DNA from: Myxococcales bacterium
GTDB lineage: Bacteria > Myxococcota_A > UBA9160 > UBA4427
Direction: 5' to 3'
DNA length: 64,000 nucleotides
Assembly (NCBI GenBank): GCA_012959805.1
Contig: DUCN01000042.1
Span: 227,443-291,442, forward strand
Part shown: in pieces, positions 10,201 through 19,024 of the stretch
Position numbering within the stretch: position 1 is the stretch's first letter
How the letters are laid out: the number at the start of each line of letters is the position of its first letter
Notes under the pieces: model-generated
Database searches by the model: none
What the model was told of the DNA's origin: nothing
The model's input: the letters and a program-made list of their open reading frames with translations, nothing else
Translations under genes and position numbers: made by a program

Positions 10201-10924
10201 CATCGCGAAGATAGATCTGGCTTCCGGATTCGTCGCCAAAGCCGATCGCAATAATCTTGATGCCTGCTTCCGCCGCGGCTCTCGCCTCATCCATGACGAA
10301 TGAATCGTGATCCTCGCCATCCGTAATCAGAATCAGCGCCCGCTGTGCCGGACCTGGTTCGCCCATACCCGCAACGGCACGCCTGATCGGCTCAGCCAAT
10401 CGCGTGCCACCCCGCGTCACGCTATGCGGTCCGGCGCTGTCGAGGGCCAATCGAAGGAAGCTTTTGTCCGGTGTCATCGGCGAAAGAACGTTTGCCCGAC
10501 CCGCAAACACGATCAGACCCACATAGTCATTATCGAGATAGGCGAGCAAATCGGAAATCTCTGCCTTGGCTCGCTCGAGCCGCGTGGGCTTCGCATCGTC
10601 CGCCAACATCGAGCGCGAGACGTCGAGTGCAATCATGATCTCGGCACCTACCCTGGGACTCGCGACATAACGCACCCCCCACTGAGGCTGCATCAAGGCA
10701 GTAATCATCGCGGCGCCGGCCACAGCAAGAAGTGCGATCCGCCCCCAACGTCGCCACCCCGGCGAACCCATGACGAGTCGGTTCTGCAAGGCCGAACCAA
10801 CGAATCGACCCAGCGCGTCACCGCTGCGCCGCTCGTACCAGATCACGCACGCAACAGCGGCGGCCCAGATCCAGAACAAGCCTGCGAATTCAGGTTGCGC
10901 AAAAATGAGCGGAGCCTCGTTCAT
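7274..10924 (-). CDS. BatB-like VWA protein fused to BatC-like TPR region and a long coiled-coil/acidic extension
   Basis: 1216 aa; MIDAS-type IMIALDVSRSMLADD and LILITDGEDHD; TPR-like NRANEQLGRGDPIAATALL; highly acidic tail PPPEESPPDESDESENDESGEGDDSD. Confidence 0.8.
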   Translation of the reverse strand: MNEAPLIFAQPEFAGLFWIWAAAVACVIWYERRSGDALGRFVGSALQNRLVMGSPGWRRWGRIALLAVAGAAMITALMQPQWGVRYVASPRVGAEIMIALDVSRSMLADDAKPTRLERAKAEISDLLAYLDNDYVGLIVFAGRANVLSPMTPDKSFLRLALDSAGPHSVTRGGTRLAEPIRRAVAGMGEPGPAQRALILITDGEDHDSFVMDEARAAAEAGIKIIAIGFGDESGSQIYLRDAKTGARTLLRDGEGRPVVSRLDGDLLREIALATDGAYVPAGTGVLDLASIYEAHIADLTRGQLDERGRTIRDEAYQFFVLLALVSLIGAVSISSVASRGRSRKAQLATSMLMIFAFAMPAPWAHAQTQQQTSAPIGEEAFLETPLVADDEAGSQAKESTDDPRQRFNRANEQLGRGDPIAATALLRDARRDATDDAELRYAATYNLGMAAVARADTLLAEGDGHSAEALDSLYEAADWFRKAAAARPDETDPRHNLDVTLRRALILADEIAQKTEGDLESEIDAMILEQRERILDSAALLAQVGRLGELDAAETLRPAFRQSASSQRILLSEATTLAERVEREYQRILAVAEEQKTPEDVLRGGQLEGVLDYLDQSIDRMGQTRRQLRQRRAERAYRRGSAALGFLKRARDQLRDPVEQIDILLAEVGGLARTTLDLSGEGLSEAGALPAHVTPEAAEDESLQIQARIDELAARFDAASKAAEQSMAEGPFGTSSDSAMPGEDVDEGEMAQRLALIEAAPLVGEAARAMGRVSSDIGQKRFPAALEGEVAAGTALAAARESFFDLRQVLNVTFADESQIAVSAEAVVSAEDRADGGHGVDLGQARKTIEAIQEKNQARALRLEGLLDREERSRLAEIEANASAGSAVPQAGAEGDEPDPAELEVQRFDLARQRLALASGAMMEATDAIRRVDEADRADWPGVQESAARAAKQLDALRSLFFTIAEHVRKLAADQVELQDQTQDAAALSVAESTKDLEADPVEISPNQEASAPESPVKETVDGFLRGPDTRMRASVLVDQQGELRSRADQIADALRGQAEEMAAAPSEEAGPDAQADALRIQKAAEYVASAGLAMSAAGETLQDDGLPIEPALPQQTLATLDLKEALALLSPPPEESPPDESDESENDESGEGDDSDPQEDPNSGEGEQDSETSDEERMDDPSQLLQGVRDREAERRRDLDRRKQQRRAQPVEKDW

Positions 10925-11958
10925 GACGGGAGCCTCCGAAGCCAGGTACTCGACAATAGAGCGGCGAGCGCCACGGACAGGAGAGCAACAGATACAAAGG
11001 GAGCGAAATGCGCCTCGTACTCGAGATATCGAACTTCGCTGACCTCGCTGCGTTCGAGTCGGCCGATTTCCTCGATCACTTCACGCAGCCCGTCCTCATC
11101 GGTGGCATGGAAGTAGCGACCGCCACTTCGCTGAGCGATGCGCTGAAGCGTCGTTTCGTCGATCTCCACGGGGACGCGCCGAAGAGAGGTACGACCATCG
11201 GCACGCTGTACCGGAAACGGCGCATAGCCCGTGTATCCGGCACCGATCGTATACACCTTGATTCCGTACTGCGCGGCCAGGTCCGCCGCCTGAAGCGGTT
11301 CGATTTCGCCGGCGTTACTCACGCCATCGGTCAACAAGATCACGATCTTGGAGGTCGCCTCCTGACGTCGGAGTCGCTCCACTGCGAGAGAAAGGCCTTC
11401 GCCCACCGCCGTACCATCTTCTCGCTGATCCGTCGGCGTCTCGAGCTGATCGAGAATCGCCAGAAGGCTTCCATGGTCCAGCGTGAGGGGGCAGAGTCCG
11501 TCCGCATATCGCGCAAAACTCACGAGGCCAATCAGATCATCTGGTCGGCCGCCCCCCATTCCGCCCTCCCCCGTCACGAAGTCATGAAAGATTCTCTTGA
11601 CGACATCGAGCCGACTCGTACTGGTATCACCGCGAACAAAATCGCGCGCCTGCATGGAGCCCGATCGATCGACGACCATTGCAATGGCGATACCTTCTCT
11701 TTTGACCTCGCTCACGGCATTCCCTGTCCGAGGTCCCGCCAGAGCGAGAGAAAGCGCCAGGGTGGCCACCGCAAGGAGTGCCGCGGGCAGCCAGGCCAGC
11801 CGAATTCGAATCGACGTCTTTCGGACGGTCACGAGCTGAAGGCTCGAATAGCGGATCACCGACGGAAGCCGGCGGGCTTGAACGAAAACCAGTGGTGCGA
11901 AAAGTCCGAATAACATCAGAAGCGGATCGCTGAATTCGAAATTGCGCAACTCAAACAC
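10921..11958 (-). CDS. BatA-like VWA-domain membrane protein
   Basis: MVVDRSGSMQARDF MIDAS, VILLTDGVSNAG, N- and C-terminal TMs; 4-nt overlap with the following gene. Confidence 0.85.
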   Translation of the reverse strand: MFELRNFEFSDPLLMLFGLFAPLVFVQARRLPSVIRYSSLQLVTVRKTSIRIRLAWLPAALLAVATLALSLALAGPRTGNAVSEVKREGIAIAMVVDRSGSMQARDFVRGDTSTSRLDVVKRIFHDFVTGEGGMGGGRPDDLIGLVSFARYADGLCPLTLDHGSLLAILDQLETPTDQREDGTAVGEGLSLAVERLRRQEATSKIVILLTDGVSNAGEIEPLQAADLAAQYGIKVYTIGAGYTGYAPFPVQRADGRTSLRRVPVEIDETTLQRIAQRSGGRYFHATDEDGLREVIEEIGRLERSEVSEVRYLEYEAHFAPFVSVALLSVALAALLSSTWLRRLPS

Positions 11959-12982
11959 GAGCGGGCTCCGAATCTACGTCCGAGACGCGAACGAAGTCCC
12001 TCGTCTCAGTGAGAAATTGCTCCGCGGCAGCGATCGACGTGCCAACGACTTCGGCGTCCGGTTTGTGGCCGGCGAATTTTACGAGATCTGCCTCTTCGAG
12101 AAAATTCTGCAAAAGATTCTGATGGGAGCGCGCCAGGTCTGGGGAGCGGCCCATCTCGGTGAGAAATTCCTGAGTCGTCAACTCTGGGGAGCGCAGGCCG
12201 AAGCGGTCCTCTAGATAGGTACGAACGATCAGCGAGAGTTTGACGTAGAAGGCGTCCATGGTTTCGGCTGTCGGCCGACCGCCGCCCAGTAGGCTGTCAA
12301 GTTCCGCTCGAGCCACTTCGAATGCACTTTGACGACGGCGGCGCTCGAGCGCAGCATTGAGAAAGCGCCAGGCGAAGGGACCAAGGGCAAGCGCAACGAC
12401 AACAAGGACGGCTAATGCAATCCAGATGGATCGTTCCGAAGTCGTCGTGCGTCTCCCAAGGTCCGGATGACGAGGGCGCAGTTCCAGTGGCGCATCTTTG
12501 GCGAGAATCGGCGCAACTTCGAGTGCGATGCGATCGGTCATGATTTCGTAGGCGTCCAAACCTTCGGGCGCCTGTTTTTGACCCAGACGGCGATCCACGA
12601 ATTCGACACGCAGGGGCGGGATCGACTGGATGCCCGAGTGCACGGGTTGGAGTCGGTAGACCTGCCGAGCAAGCGTCTCTCCCGCCGGTGTACGGTCTTC
12701 GCTGGGTGCGAAGTCGACGATTTCGAACCGACCCAGTGCCTCTCCAAACTCCGGCATCAAAATTTCGACCCCTGCAGCCGCCAGCACGCTGAGTTCGAGT
12801 TTGATGATGTCACCAATTACGGGCTCTCCCGGCGACACGGCAACTTTAAGCTGGACCGGACCGAGCGTGGTCTCTTGTCGGATCGTTTCCACCGCGGCAA
12901 CCGCCCCCGCAAGCAACACCCCAACAGTCACCCCTAAGAGAAGCGTCACCGCCCGCTGGATTCGATGCATTTTTCGCATCAT
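11951..12982 (-). CDS. Bat-operon membrane protein with BatD/DUF4381-like features
   Basis: Signal peptide, one TM mid-protein (WIALAVLVVVALALGPFAW), cytoplasmic C-terminal region; operon context. Confidence 0.55.
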   Translation of the reverse strand: MMRKMHRIQRAVTLLLGVTVGVLLAGAVAAVETIRQETTLGPVQLKVAVSPGEPVIGDIIKLELSVLAAAGVEILMPEFGEALGRFEIVDFAPSEDRTPAGETLARQVYRLQPVHSGIQSIPPLRVEFVDRRLGQKQAPEGLDAYEIMTDRIALEVAPILAKDAPLELRPRHPDLGRRTTTSERSIWIALAVLVVVALALGPFAWRFLNAALERRRRQSAFEVARAELDSLLGGGRPTAETMDAFYVKLSLIVRTYLEDRFGLRSPELTTQEFLTEMGRSPDLARSHQNLLQNFLEEADLVKFAGHKPDAEVVGTSIAAAEQFLTETRDFVRVSDVDSEPARV

Positions 12983-13944
12983 CGGCCGCGCCTCTCGCGC
13001 ATCTTGAAGAATCGAACCAGGGGATCCACGACATCACCGGCCGCATCCACATGAATAAAATCGATCCCCACCGCGGCAAATCGTTTCGCGAGATCCCGCA
13101 CACGGACCATTGCGCGCTCCCGCGTCTCGTTTCGGAACGCACGAGATCCCGTATCCACCAACCGAGCTTCACCCGACTCCGCATCACGCAAAGCAACGAG
13201 TCCGACATCCGGAATCTCGAGCTCGTTCGGATCCGTCACGAGTACTGCGATCACATCATGCTTACGATTTGCAACGACCATCGCCTTCTCGAATCCCTCG
13301 TCCAGGAAGTCGCTGACGACGAAGCAGATCGTTCGTCGTTTGGTGACCTGCATGAAGAACTCGATGGCGCGGCGGATGTCCGTCGCCTCTCTTGGCGCAC
13401 GCGGTTCGCGGCCGCGCAAGAATTTCGTCGAAAGACTCGAGAGCCAACCCTTTCCGGGCGATGCATTCGCGAGTTCGTCGACATTGCCATGTGCCAAAAC
13501 TTCACGCACAACGCGAAGCGCATGTTTCTGGCCCTTCCGAGGCGGAATGAACTGCTCGAGTTCGCTATGGAAAAGCGCCAGCCCCACCTTGTCATCATTG
13601 CGAGTAGCGGAAAACGCGAGCAACGCACAGAGTTCAGCCGTCGCCTCTCGCTTGCTCCGCCTCCCCGACCCGAAATCTTGCGACGCGGAAACGTCCGCCA
13701 TCAGCATCAAAGTCAGCTGGCGTTCCTCTACGTAACGCTTGACGTAGGGCTCGCCCATTCGCGCCGTGACATTCCAGTCGATCGATCGCACGTCGTCGCC
13801 GGGCACATAGGGACGAACTTCATCGAATTCGATTCCACGTCCCTTGAAGACGGAAACGTATTCACCAGCCAATACGTCCGCCACCTGGCGACCGGTGCGA
13901 ACCTGTATTTCGCGAACGCGGCGAATGATTTCACTAGAGAGCAT
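12979..13944 (-). CDS. DUF58 domain protein
   Basis: GRGIEFDEVRPYVPGDDVRSIDWNVTARMGEPYVKRYVEERQLTLMLMADVSAS diagnostic DUF58 signature. Confidence 0.92.
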   Translation of the reverse strand: MLSSEIIRRVREIQVRTGRQVADVLAGEYVSVFKGRGIEFDEVRPYVPGDDVRSIDWNVTARMGEPYVKRYVEERQLTLMLMADVSASQDFGSGRRSKREATAELCALLAFSATRNDDKVGLALFHSELEQFIPPRKGQKHALRVVREVLAHGNVDELANASPGKGWLSSLSTKFLRGREPRAPREATDIRRAIEFFMQVTKRRTICFVVSDFLDEGFEKAMVVANRKHDVIAVLVTDPNELEIPDVGLVALRDAESGEARLVDTGSRAFRNETRERAMVRVRDLAKRFAAVGIDFIHVDAAGDVVDPLVRFFKMRERRGR

Positions 13945-14005
13945 TGAGGGCGATCCAGTCGGTGGTTAGGCGGGGCGAGTCAACACAACTCGGCACTACT
14001 CCACA

Positions 14006-15025
14006 CTAGGGAACGAGAACACCGGCGAGAATTCGCTCGATGATGTCTTCGCTGGTCTTACCCTGGGCTTCCGCTTCATAGGTGACGACGACTCGATGTC
14101 GCATGACATCGAGGGCGAGATTCTTCACGTCGTGAGGCGTCGCATAATTGCGACCTTGGAGAAAGGCGTGGGCTTTGGCGGCCTTGGTCAAGAAGAGCGA
14201 GGCCCGCGGCGACGCGCCCATCTCGATCATTCCCTCGAGGTCCGAGAATCCCGCAGCCTTGGCATCGCGCGTCGCATGCACAAGATCTACGACATAGGCC
14301 TTGACCTTTTCGTCGACAAAGACCTCATTGACGATCTTTCGAGCGGCCAGGATCTGATCGGGCGTGGCGACTGGGCTCACCTTGATTTCGGAATTCCCCG
14401 CCGCCATTCGGTCCACGATCTTTCGTTCTTCATCCTTCGTCGGATAACCGACGACGACCTTCAACATAAAACGATCAATCTGCGCTTCGGGGAGTGGATA
14501 GGTTCCCTCCTGCTCGATCGGATTCTGCGTGGCCAACACCAGAAAGGGTTCCTCGAAGGGAAACGTCGTTCCCCCAATCGTGACCTGTCGCTCCTGCATC
14601 GCCTCGAGCAGAGCAGCCTGTACTTTTGCAGGCGCGCGATTGATCTCATCCGCGAGAACAAGGTTCGAAAAGATGGGGCCCTGCTTGACGCTGTAGGTGC
14701 CCTCTTTTGGATTGAAGATCTCGGTCCCGATAACGTCCGCGGGCAGCATGTCGGGCGTGAATTGAATACGCGAAAATTTTGTATCGATGGCCGTCGCAAG
14801 AGTCTGCACTGTCAATGTCTTGGCCAGTCCGGGAACGCCTTCGAGCAGGACGTGCCCGCCCGCCAGCACGCCGATCAGTAGTCGCGAGATCATCTCCTCT
14901 TGCCCGACGACGACCTTGCCGACTTCATTCATCAGATCGCGAAAGACCTGCGCATGTTCTTCAAGTTGCGCTGGTGCGCCCTCATTCATCTTTGATCTCC
15001 TATTTTCGAAAGAATTCGTCACCAC
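14006..15025 (-). CDS. MoxR-family AAA+ ATPase
   Basis: GHVLLEGVPGLAKT Walker A, LVLADEINRAPAKVQAALLEAMQERQV Walker B, ATQNPIEQEGTYPLPEAQIDRF. Confidence 0.95.
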   Translation of the reverse strand: MVTNSFENRRSKMNEGAPAQLEEHAQVFRDLMNEVGKVVVGQEEMISRLLIGVLAGGHVLLEGVPGLAKTLTVQTLATAIDTKFSRIQFTPDMLPADVIGTEIFNPKEGTYSVKQGPIFSNLVLADEINRAPAKVQAALLEAMQERQVTIGGTTFPFEEPFLVLATQNPIEQEGTYPLPEAQIDRFMLKVVVGYPTKDEERKIVDRMAAGNSEIKVSPVATPDQILAARKIVNEVFVDEKVKAYVVDLVHATRDAKAAGFSDLEGMIEMGASPRASLFLTKAAKAHAFLQGRNYATPHDVKNLALDVMRHRVVVTYEAEAQGKTSEDIIERILAGVLVP

Positions 15026-15072
15026 GAATCTCGAATCGGTGGCTCATCATATTCAGTTGGGATTTCGCCTTC

Positions 15073-16023
15073 TCAGCGAAGCCGATCAAACAGCTCAAAA
15101 AACTCTTCAAAGGCCTTCATCTGGTTGCCGACCGCCGAAGAGGGCACGAGAATCGGAGTCCGAAGACCCGCGTCGTACCACGCCGCAAGTCCATCAAGCA
15201 CTCGTTCCGCGGGTCCATAAAGCGTGCAGTCCGAGAGCCATTCGTCCGTCATGAGTTCGGGAAGTCGATCACGATCGCCGACCTCGATGGCCTTCTCGAT
15301 GGCTTCCATCTCCTCGACATAGCCCGCTTCCTTCCAATAATTTCGATAGTTCGGAAGACCCAAATACATCTTCAGCGTCTTTCGGTTCACGGCTGCGGCG
15401 GCTTCGAGATCGTCGCAAATGCATGTCGGAATCATATTCCCAATGAAGAAGTCGTCTCCGGTTCGCTGCTGCTCGGAAAGAACCGAGATCGAAGTCGAGA
15501 AATGACGCCGTGACGCATTCGCAAATACGACCCCTTCAGCGAGTTCGCTCGCCAATGCCACCATCTTCGTTCGCAAGCCGGCAACCACGATCGGTGGTAA
15601 ATCGCCAATCCGCGGAACTTCTCGCAGATTCGTAATGAATTCCCGCATGTCGGAAAGCGGCTTCCCCGCCTGGATTCCAGCACGACGATGCACCGGCCCA
15701 TGACTCACTCCGACACCGAAGCGAAAGCGTCCGTTCGATAGTTCATGAATCATCGCCGCCGTCTGCGCGTAATCCGAGACATGTCGCATGTAGAGATTCA
15801 CGATCGACGTCCCGAAATGAATCGTCTCGGTCACATGAGCAAGCGACTGGGACAAACCCATCGCGTCCCCAAAACTCGCGCAGTAGATCCCGGCAAATCC
15901 GCGCGACTCAATCTCGCGACCCAATTCGAGGGTCGCCTGGCGTCGCTTGGGCACGGCGGCCAATGCGACCGCGGGCAGCGGGATTGCTGTCGATGAAGAG
16001 GTCGATTCTTTTTCGGAGGTCAT
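15073..16023 (-). CDS. LLM-class (luciferase-like / F420-dependent type) oxidoreductase
   Basis: TIM-barrel luciferase-like pattern (HFGTSIVNLYMRHVSDYAQTAAMIHELSNGRFRFGVGVSHGPVHRR). Confidence 0.85.
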   Translation of the reverse strand: MTSEKESTSSSTAIPLPAVALAAVPKRRQATLELGREIESRGFAGIYCASFGDAMGLSQSLAHVTETIHFGTSIVNLYMRHVSDYAQTAAMIHELSNGRFRFGVGVSHGPVHRRAGIQAGKPLSDMREFITNLREVPRIGDLPPIVVAGLRTKMVALASELAEGVVFANASRRHFSTSISVLSEQQRTGDDFFIGNMIPTCICDDLEAAAAVNRKTLKMYLGLPNYRNYWKEAGYVEEMEAIEKAIEVGDRDRLPELMTDEWLSDCTLYGPAERVLDGLAAWYDAGLRTPILVPSSAVGNQMKAFEEFFELFDRLR

Positions 16024-16078
16024 CGTGTTCGTTCCTTGGTTGAATTTCGTTCGTGGCTTGTATGCCGTTCGCTTCGTT

Positions 16079-17539
16079 CTAGATGGTCATGCGTGGCGCG
16101 TTCAGATCGATCGGGTGCGGAAGAAGGTCATCCCCATCCACCGACTGATCTTGCGGAGCACTTCCCGGCGGTGGTGGTCGATCGTCTTCGGCGCGTTCCC
16201 CTGTAAACCGTCTGCGCTGCTCGATGAAATAAGGCTCGCTCGGTACGAGACGAATGGCTTCTTCGATCGTGAGCAGCGCACCCACGCGATCACCTCGCTG
16301 AAACAAGGCTTCCGCCAGTGTATCGAGAATGTCGGGATGCATCCTCTGCGTACTGGCGACCGCTCGATCCGCCAGGGCAACCGCATATTCGAGAGCCGCG
16401 GATGACGCCCCGCCCCCGGTCGCGATGAACCAAGCCGCTGCATTTTCATGAGGGTAGAGATCCAGCCGAGTCGGCGAGTTCAAGAGTCGTGACGCATGAC
16501 GTTCGAGGGCATTCATGTCATGACGCATGAGGGGCAGTGAACCGAGGATGCCGAGAATTAAGAAAACGGCCGTCACGTAGGCGGCCAGCCGCTGAGGCGG
16601 GGTCGGTATGAGGCTTTCGAGAGTCGGGCGACCAAGATTCCAAGCGGCAAAATATCCAGCCAGGAAACCTCCTAAATGCGCGCCGCCCGCAACGTAGTCC
16701 GAGAGGAGTCGATCGATCACCACGAATTGAAGGATCAGCACAGCCACGAAGAGTCGGCGTGGCAATCGCCAGAACGCGGGAAGCGATTCCGGGTAGTTGA
16801 ACTCGAGGGCGAGAATCGCACCCGCCAAAGCCGAGACCAGACCGGAGGAGCCCAGCACGGTCTGTTGATCCCCAAACTGAATTCCCGCGATCGTCCCAAT
16901 CGCACCGGCGCCCAGGATCGCCGCCGTTCGCCACGACCCCAGCGGCCGTTCGACGAGATGACCAAGAACGACGAGCCCACCCACATTGACTGCGAGATGA
17001 AAGGGTAGACGCGGCAGGCCGTGCAGAAAGTGCGCGGTCACCCCGCGCCAGAACTCGCCCCGAGTAAACAGGTCCGGAACAAAAGCGCCGACCTGCTCGA
17101 TCATGGGATCGCGAAGCTGAAACCAAGTTCCGAAAACACAGAGCACGACGGTGGTCCAGGTGACCCAACTGACAGTCTTGCGATTCCCGAGCCGATCGAG
17201 CCGGTCCATTTCATCCAGCCAATGACGACCGTCAGGACGCTCGGCCAATCGCGAGAGCAAGAGTCGGCGGGCGTCGGAGGGACCCTCTTCGGGATCCCTG
17301 AATCGACCGTTTCGAATCGTAAGCAATTTCGAATTCAATCCAATCAACAACATCTGATCGGCCACGTAAACATGCGTCATCGACTCGTATGCATGCAGAG
17401 GAGATCGTGTCCGCCCCCTGGATTCGAGAACCCGGAAGCCGTCCGACTCGAACAAGATGGCGCCACCGCCCACCAGATCGATCCGGCGATTCGCAGGTGC
17501 CTCTTCCCAAGAACTCAAATCATCATCGGACGACATCAT
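16079..17539 (-). CDS. Rhomboid-family intramembrane serine protease
   Basis: HxxxN (FHLAVNVGG), catalytic GSSG (VLGSSGLVSALAGAI), AHLGGFLAGY; start at MMSSDDD preferred (ORF extends to 17620). Confidence 0.85.
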   Translation of the reverse strand: MMSSDDDLSSWEEAPANRRIDLVGGGAILFESDGFRVLESRGRTRSPLHAYESMTHVYVADQMLLIGLNSKLLTIRNGRFRDPEEGPSDARRLLLSRLAERPDGRHWLDEMDRLDRLGNRKTVSWVTWTTVVLCVFGTWFQLRDPMIEQVGAFVPDLFTRGEFWRGVTAHFLHGLPRLPFHLAVNVGGLVVLGHLVERPLGSWRTAAILGAGAIGTIAGIQFGDQQTVLGSSGLVSALAGAILALEFNYPESLPAFWRLPRRLFVAVLILQFVVIDRLLSDYVAGGAHLGGFLAGYFAAWNLGRPTLESLIPTPPQRLAAYVTAVFLILGILGSLPLMRHDMNALERHASRLLNSPTRLDLYPHENAAAWFIATGGGASSAALEYAVALADRAVASTQRMHPDILDTLAEALFQRGDRVGALLTIEEAIRLVPSEPYFIEQRRRFTGERAEDDRPPPPGSAPQDQSVDGDDLLPHPIDLNAPRMTI

Positions 17540-17574
17540 TGCATGGTAGCGCTCAGAAGAATGGCTAAACGACG

Positions 17575-17608
17575 ATGCGGAACCGACCCGATTGGATTGG
17601 TTCCGCAT
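17575..17608. promoter_or_regulatory. 10-bp perfect inverted repeat between the act cluster and the rhomboid gene
   Basis: ATGCGGAACC-(14 nt)-GGTTCCGCAT read directly. Confidence 0.5.
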
Positions 17609-17704
17609 TGCCTGAAGCAATCATCAGGGTCAGCATTGAGCTCGAAGACCCGCCTTGAGCCCGCGAGTAGTAGGCCTGAGCGATCTTGCCCAGACGTCCC
17701 CGAT

Positions 17705-19024
17705 TCAGTCTTTGATCGAAACGGCGACCGTCGGAAACACGCGCGAGTAGTAGAGCACCACGAGCATGAAGATTCCGAAGAAACCAAGACCGATGCCGAC
17801 CTGAATCATGCCGAACCAGGAGAGCATGTCGCCCTTGATGACCGAAGGCCAGATGAGCACGTTTCGTTCGAGCCACAATCCAAAGAGCAGAGTCGCCGCG
17901 ACCGGACCCGCAATCCATGGAGTCTTCTTGGGTCGCTGACCAAGCAGAACGAAGAACGGGATCAGCCAGTTACAAGCCCAGACGGCCATAGAAACCCAGC
18001 CGTAGCCGGTCTGCAAGCGCGCCCATTCGAAGTCCCAGTTCGACCAGCTCTTGGCGAAAGCCGCTGCTGAGTAGCCCTTGTCGATCATGAACTGGTCACC
18101 GAGGCGATCGCGAAGGAAATAGGTCTCCTCCGGAAGGTTGCCGTAGTAGATGACCAGATATTGCGACCAGAAGAGGTACATCCAGAAGATCGAGAAGGCG
18201 AACATCAGCTTGCCGATATCGTGCATGCGGCGCTCGGTGATCTCACCCTGCATGCCGTCGATATTTCGACTGAACACACCCGAGAGTGCACATGCGGCGA
18301 CCGCGGAGAGAATGCCGCCCCAGCAAACGAAGTTTCCGAAGAGATTCGAAAACCAAGCCTGCTCCATGGACATCACCTGATCGAAACTGAAGAAGGCAAA
18401 GCCAAATCCGTAGGTCAGTCCGATGATCGGTCCGAGGAATGCGGTTCGCTTCTTGGAAGCAACCCGCTCTTCTTCGTCGCCCTTCCAGCCGGCGGTCCAG
18501 TTCTCGGCCATTCGCTTGGCGAAGCCCGTTCCGTTCTCGGCCAGATTCCGAAGTGTCGGCCGTGCCGAAGCCTTCAGAAACATCACAGCAAGGAGCGACA
18601 TGATGCCGAGGAGTCCGATGTCCATGGCGTAGAAGCGCGTTGTGTTGAGCCAAGCTTCCTTGCCGTGCATCGCACCGTTCTTCTGCCAATCGAAGATGTG
18701 CTCGCCACCGAAGATCCCGATGATGCCCAGGATGAGGGCGACGGGAATGAATGCCGCAAAGGACTCTGCAAAGCGGCGGTAGGGGCCAGGCCAGAATGCC
18801 CCAACGATCGAGTAGATCGCTGTGAGCGTCAGCCCACCGCACGCCAACATCGTGAAGAAGATGAAGTTCGAGTGGTAGGCGAGCCAAGCGGTCTGCGGAT
18901 CCGAGATGAGGCCGCCAACGAAGGAGACAATACCGAGGACGGCAAAGGCGATGCAGATATTAAAGAAGGGCTGAGGCAGTACGCCGGGATTCGCGTGCTC
19001 GGGGGCCACGGCTGCGTTACTCAC
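17705..19024 (-). CDS. actF: Alternative Complex III quinol:cytochrome c oxidoreductase, ActF-like membrane subunit
   Basis: Polytopic membrane protein with cluster position and sequence type of ActF (VGGLISDPQTAWLAYHSNFIFFTMLACGG). Confidence 0.85.
   Translation of the reverse strand: MSNAAVAPEHANPGVLPQPFFNICIAFAVLGIVSFVGGLISDPQTAWLAYHSNFIFFTMLACGGLTLTAIYSIVGAFWPGPYRRFAESFAAFIPVALILGIIGIFGGEHIFDWQKNGAMHGKEAWLNTTRFYAMDIGLLGIMSLLAVMFLKASARPTLRNLAENGTGFAKRMAENWTAGWKGDEEERVASKKRTAFLGPIIGLTYGFGFAFFSFDQVMSMEQAWFSNLFGNFVCWGGILSAVAACALSGVFSRNIDGMQGEITERRMHDIGKLMFAFSIFWMYLFWSQYLVIYYGNLPEETYFLRDRLGDQFMIDKGYSAAAFAKSWSNWDFEWARLQTGYGWVSMAVWACNWLIPFFVLLGQRPKKTPWIAGPVAATLLFGLWLERNVLIWPSVIKGDMLSWFGMIQVGIGLGFFGIFMLVVLYYSRVFPTVAVSIKD

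Noticed and set aside
11008-11913. 301-aa plus-strand ORF opposite BatA-like gene (and similar ORFs at 13051-13947, 14096-14881, 18161-19030)
   Set aside because: All lie entirely antisense to strongly supported genes with family motifs.
17662-17752. Short direct repeat GCGAGTAGTAG in the actF 3' region and downstream
   Set aside because: 11 bp, two copies; compatible with chance.
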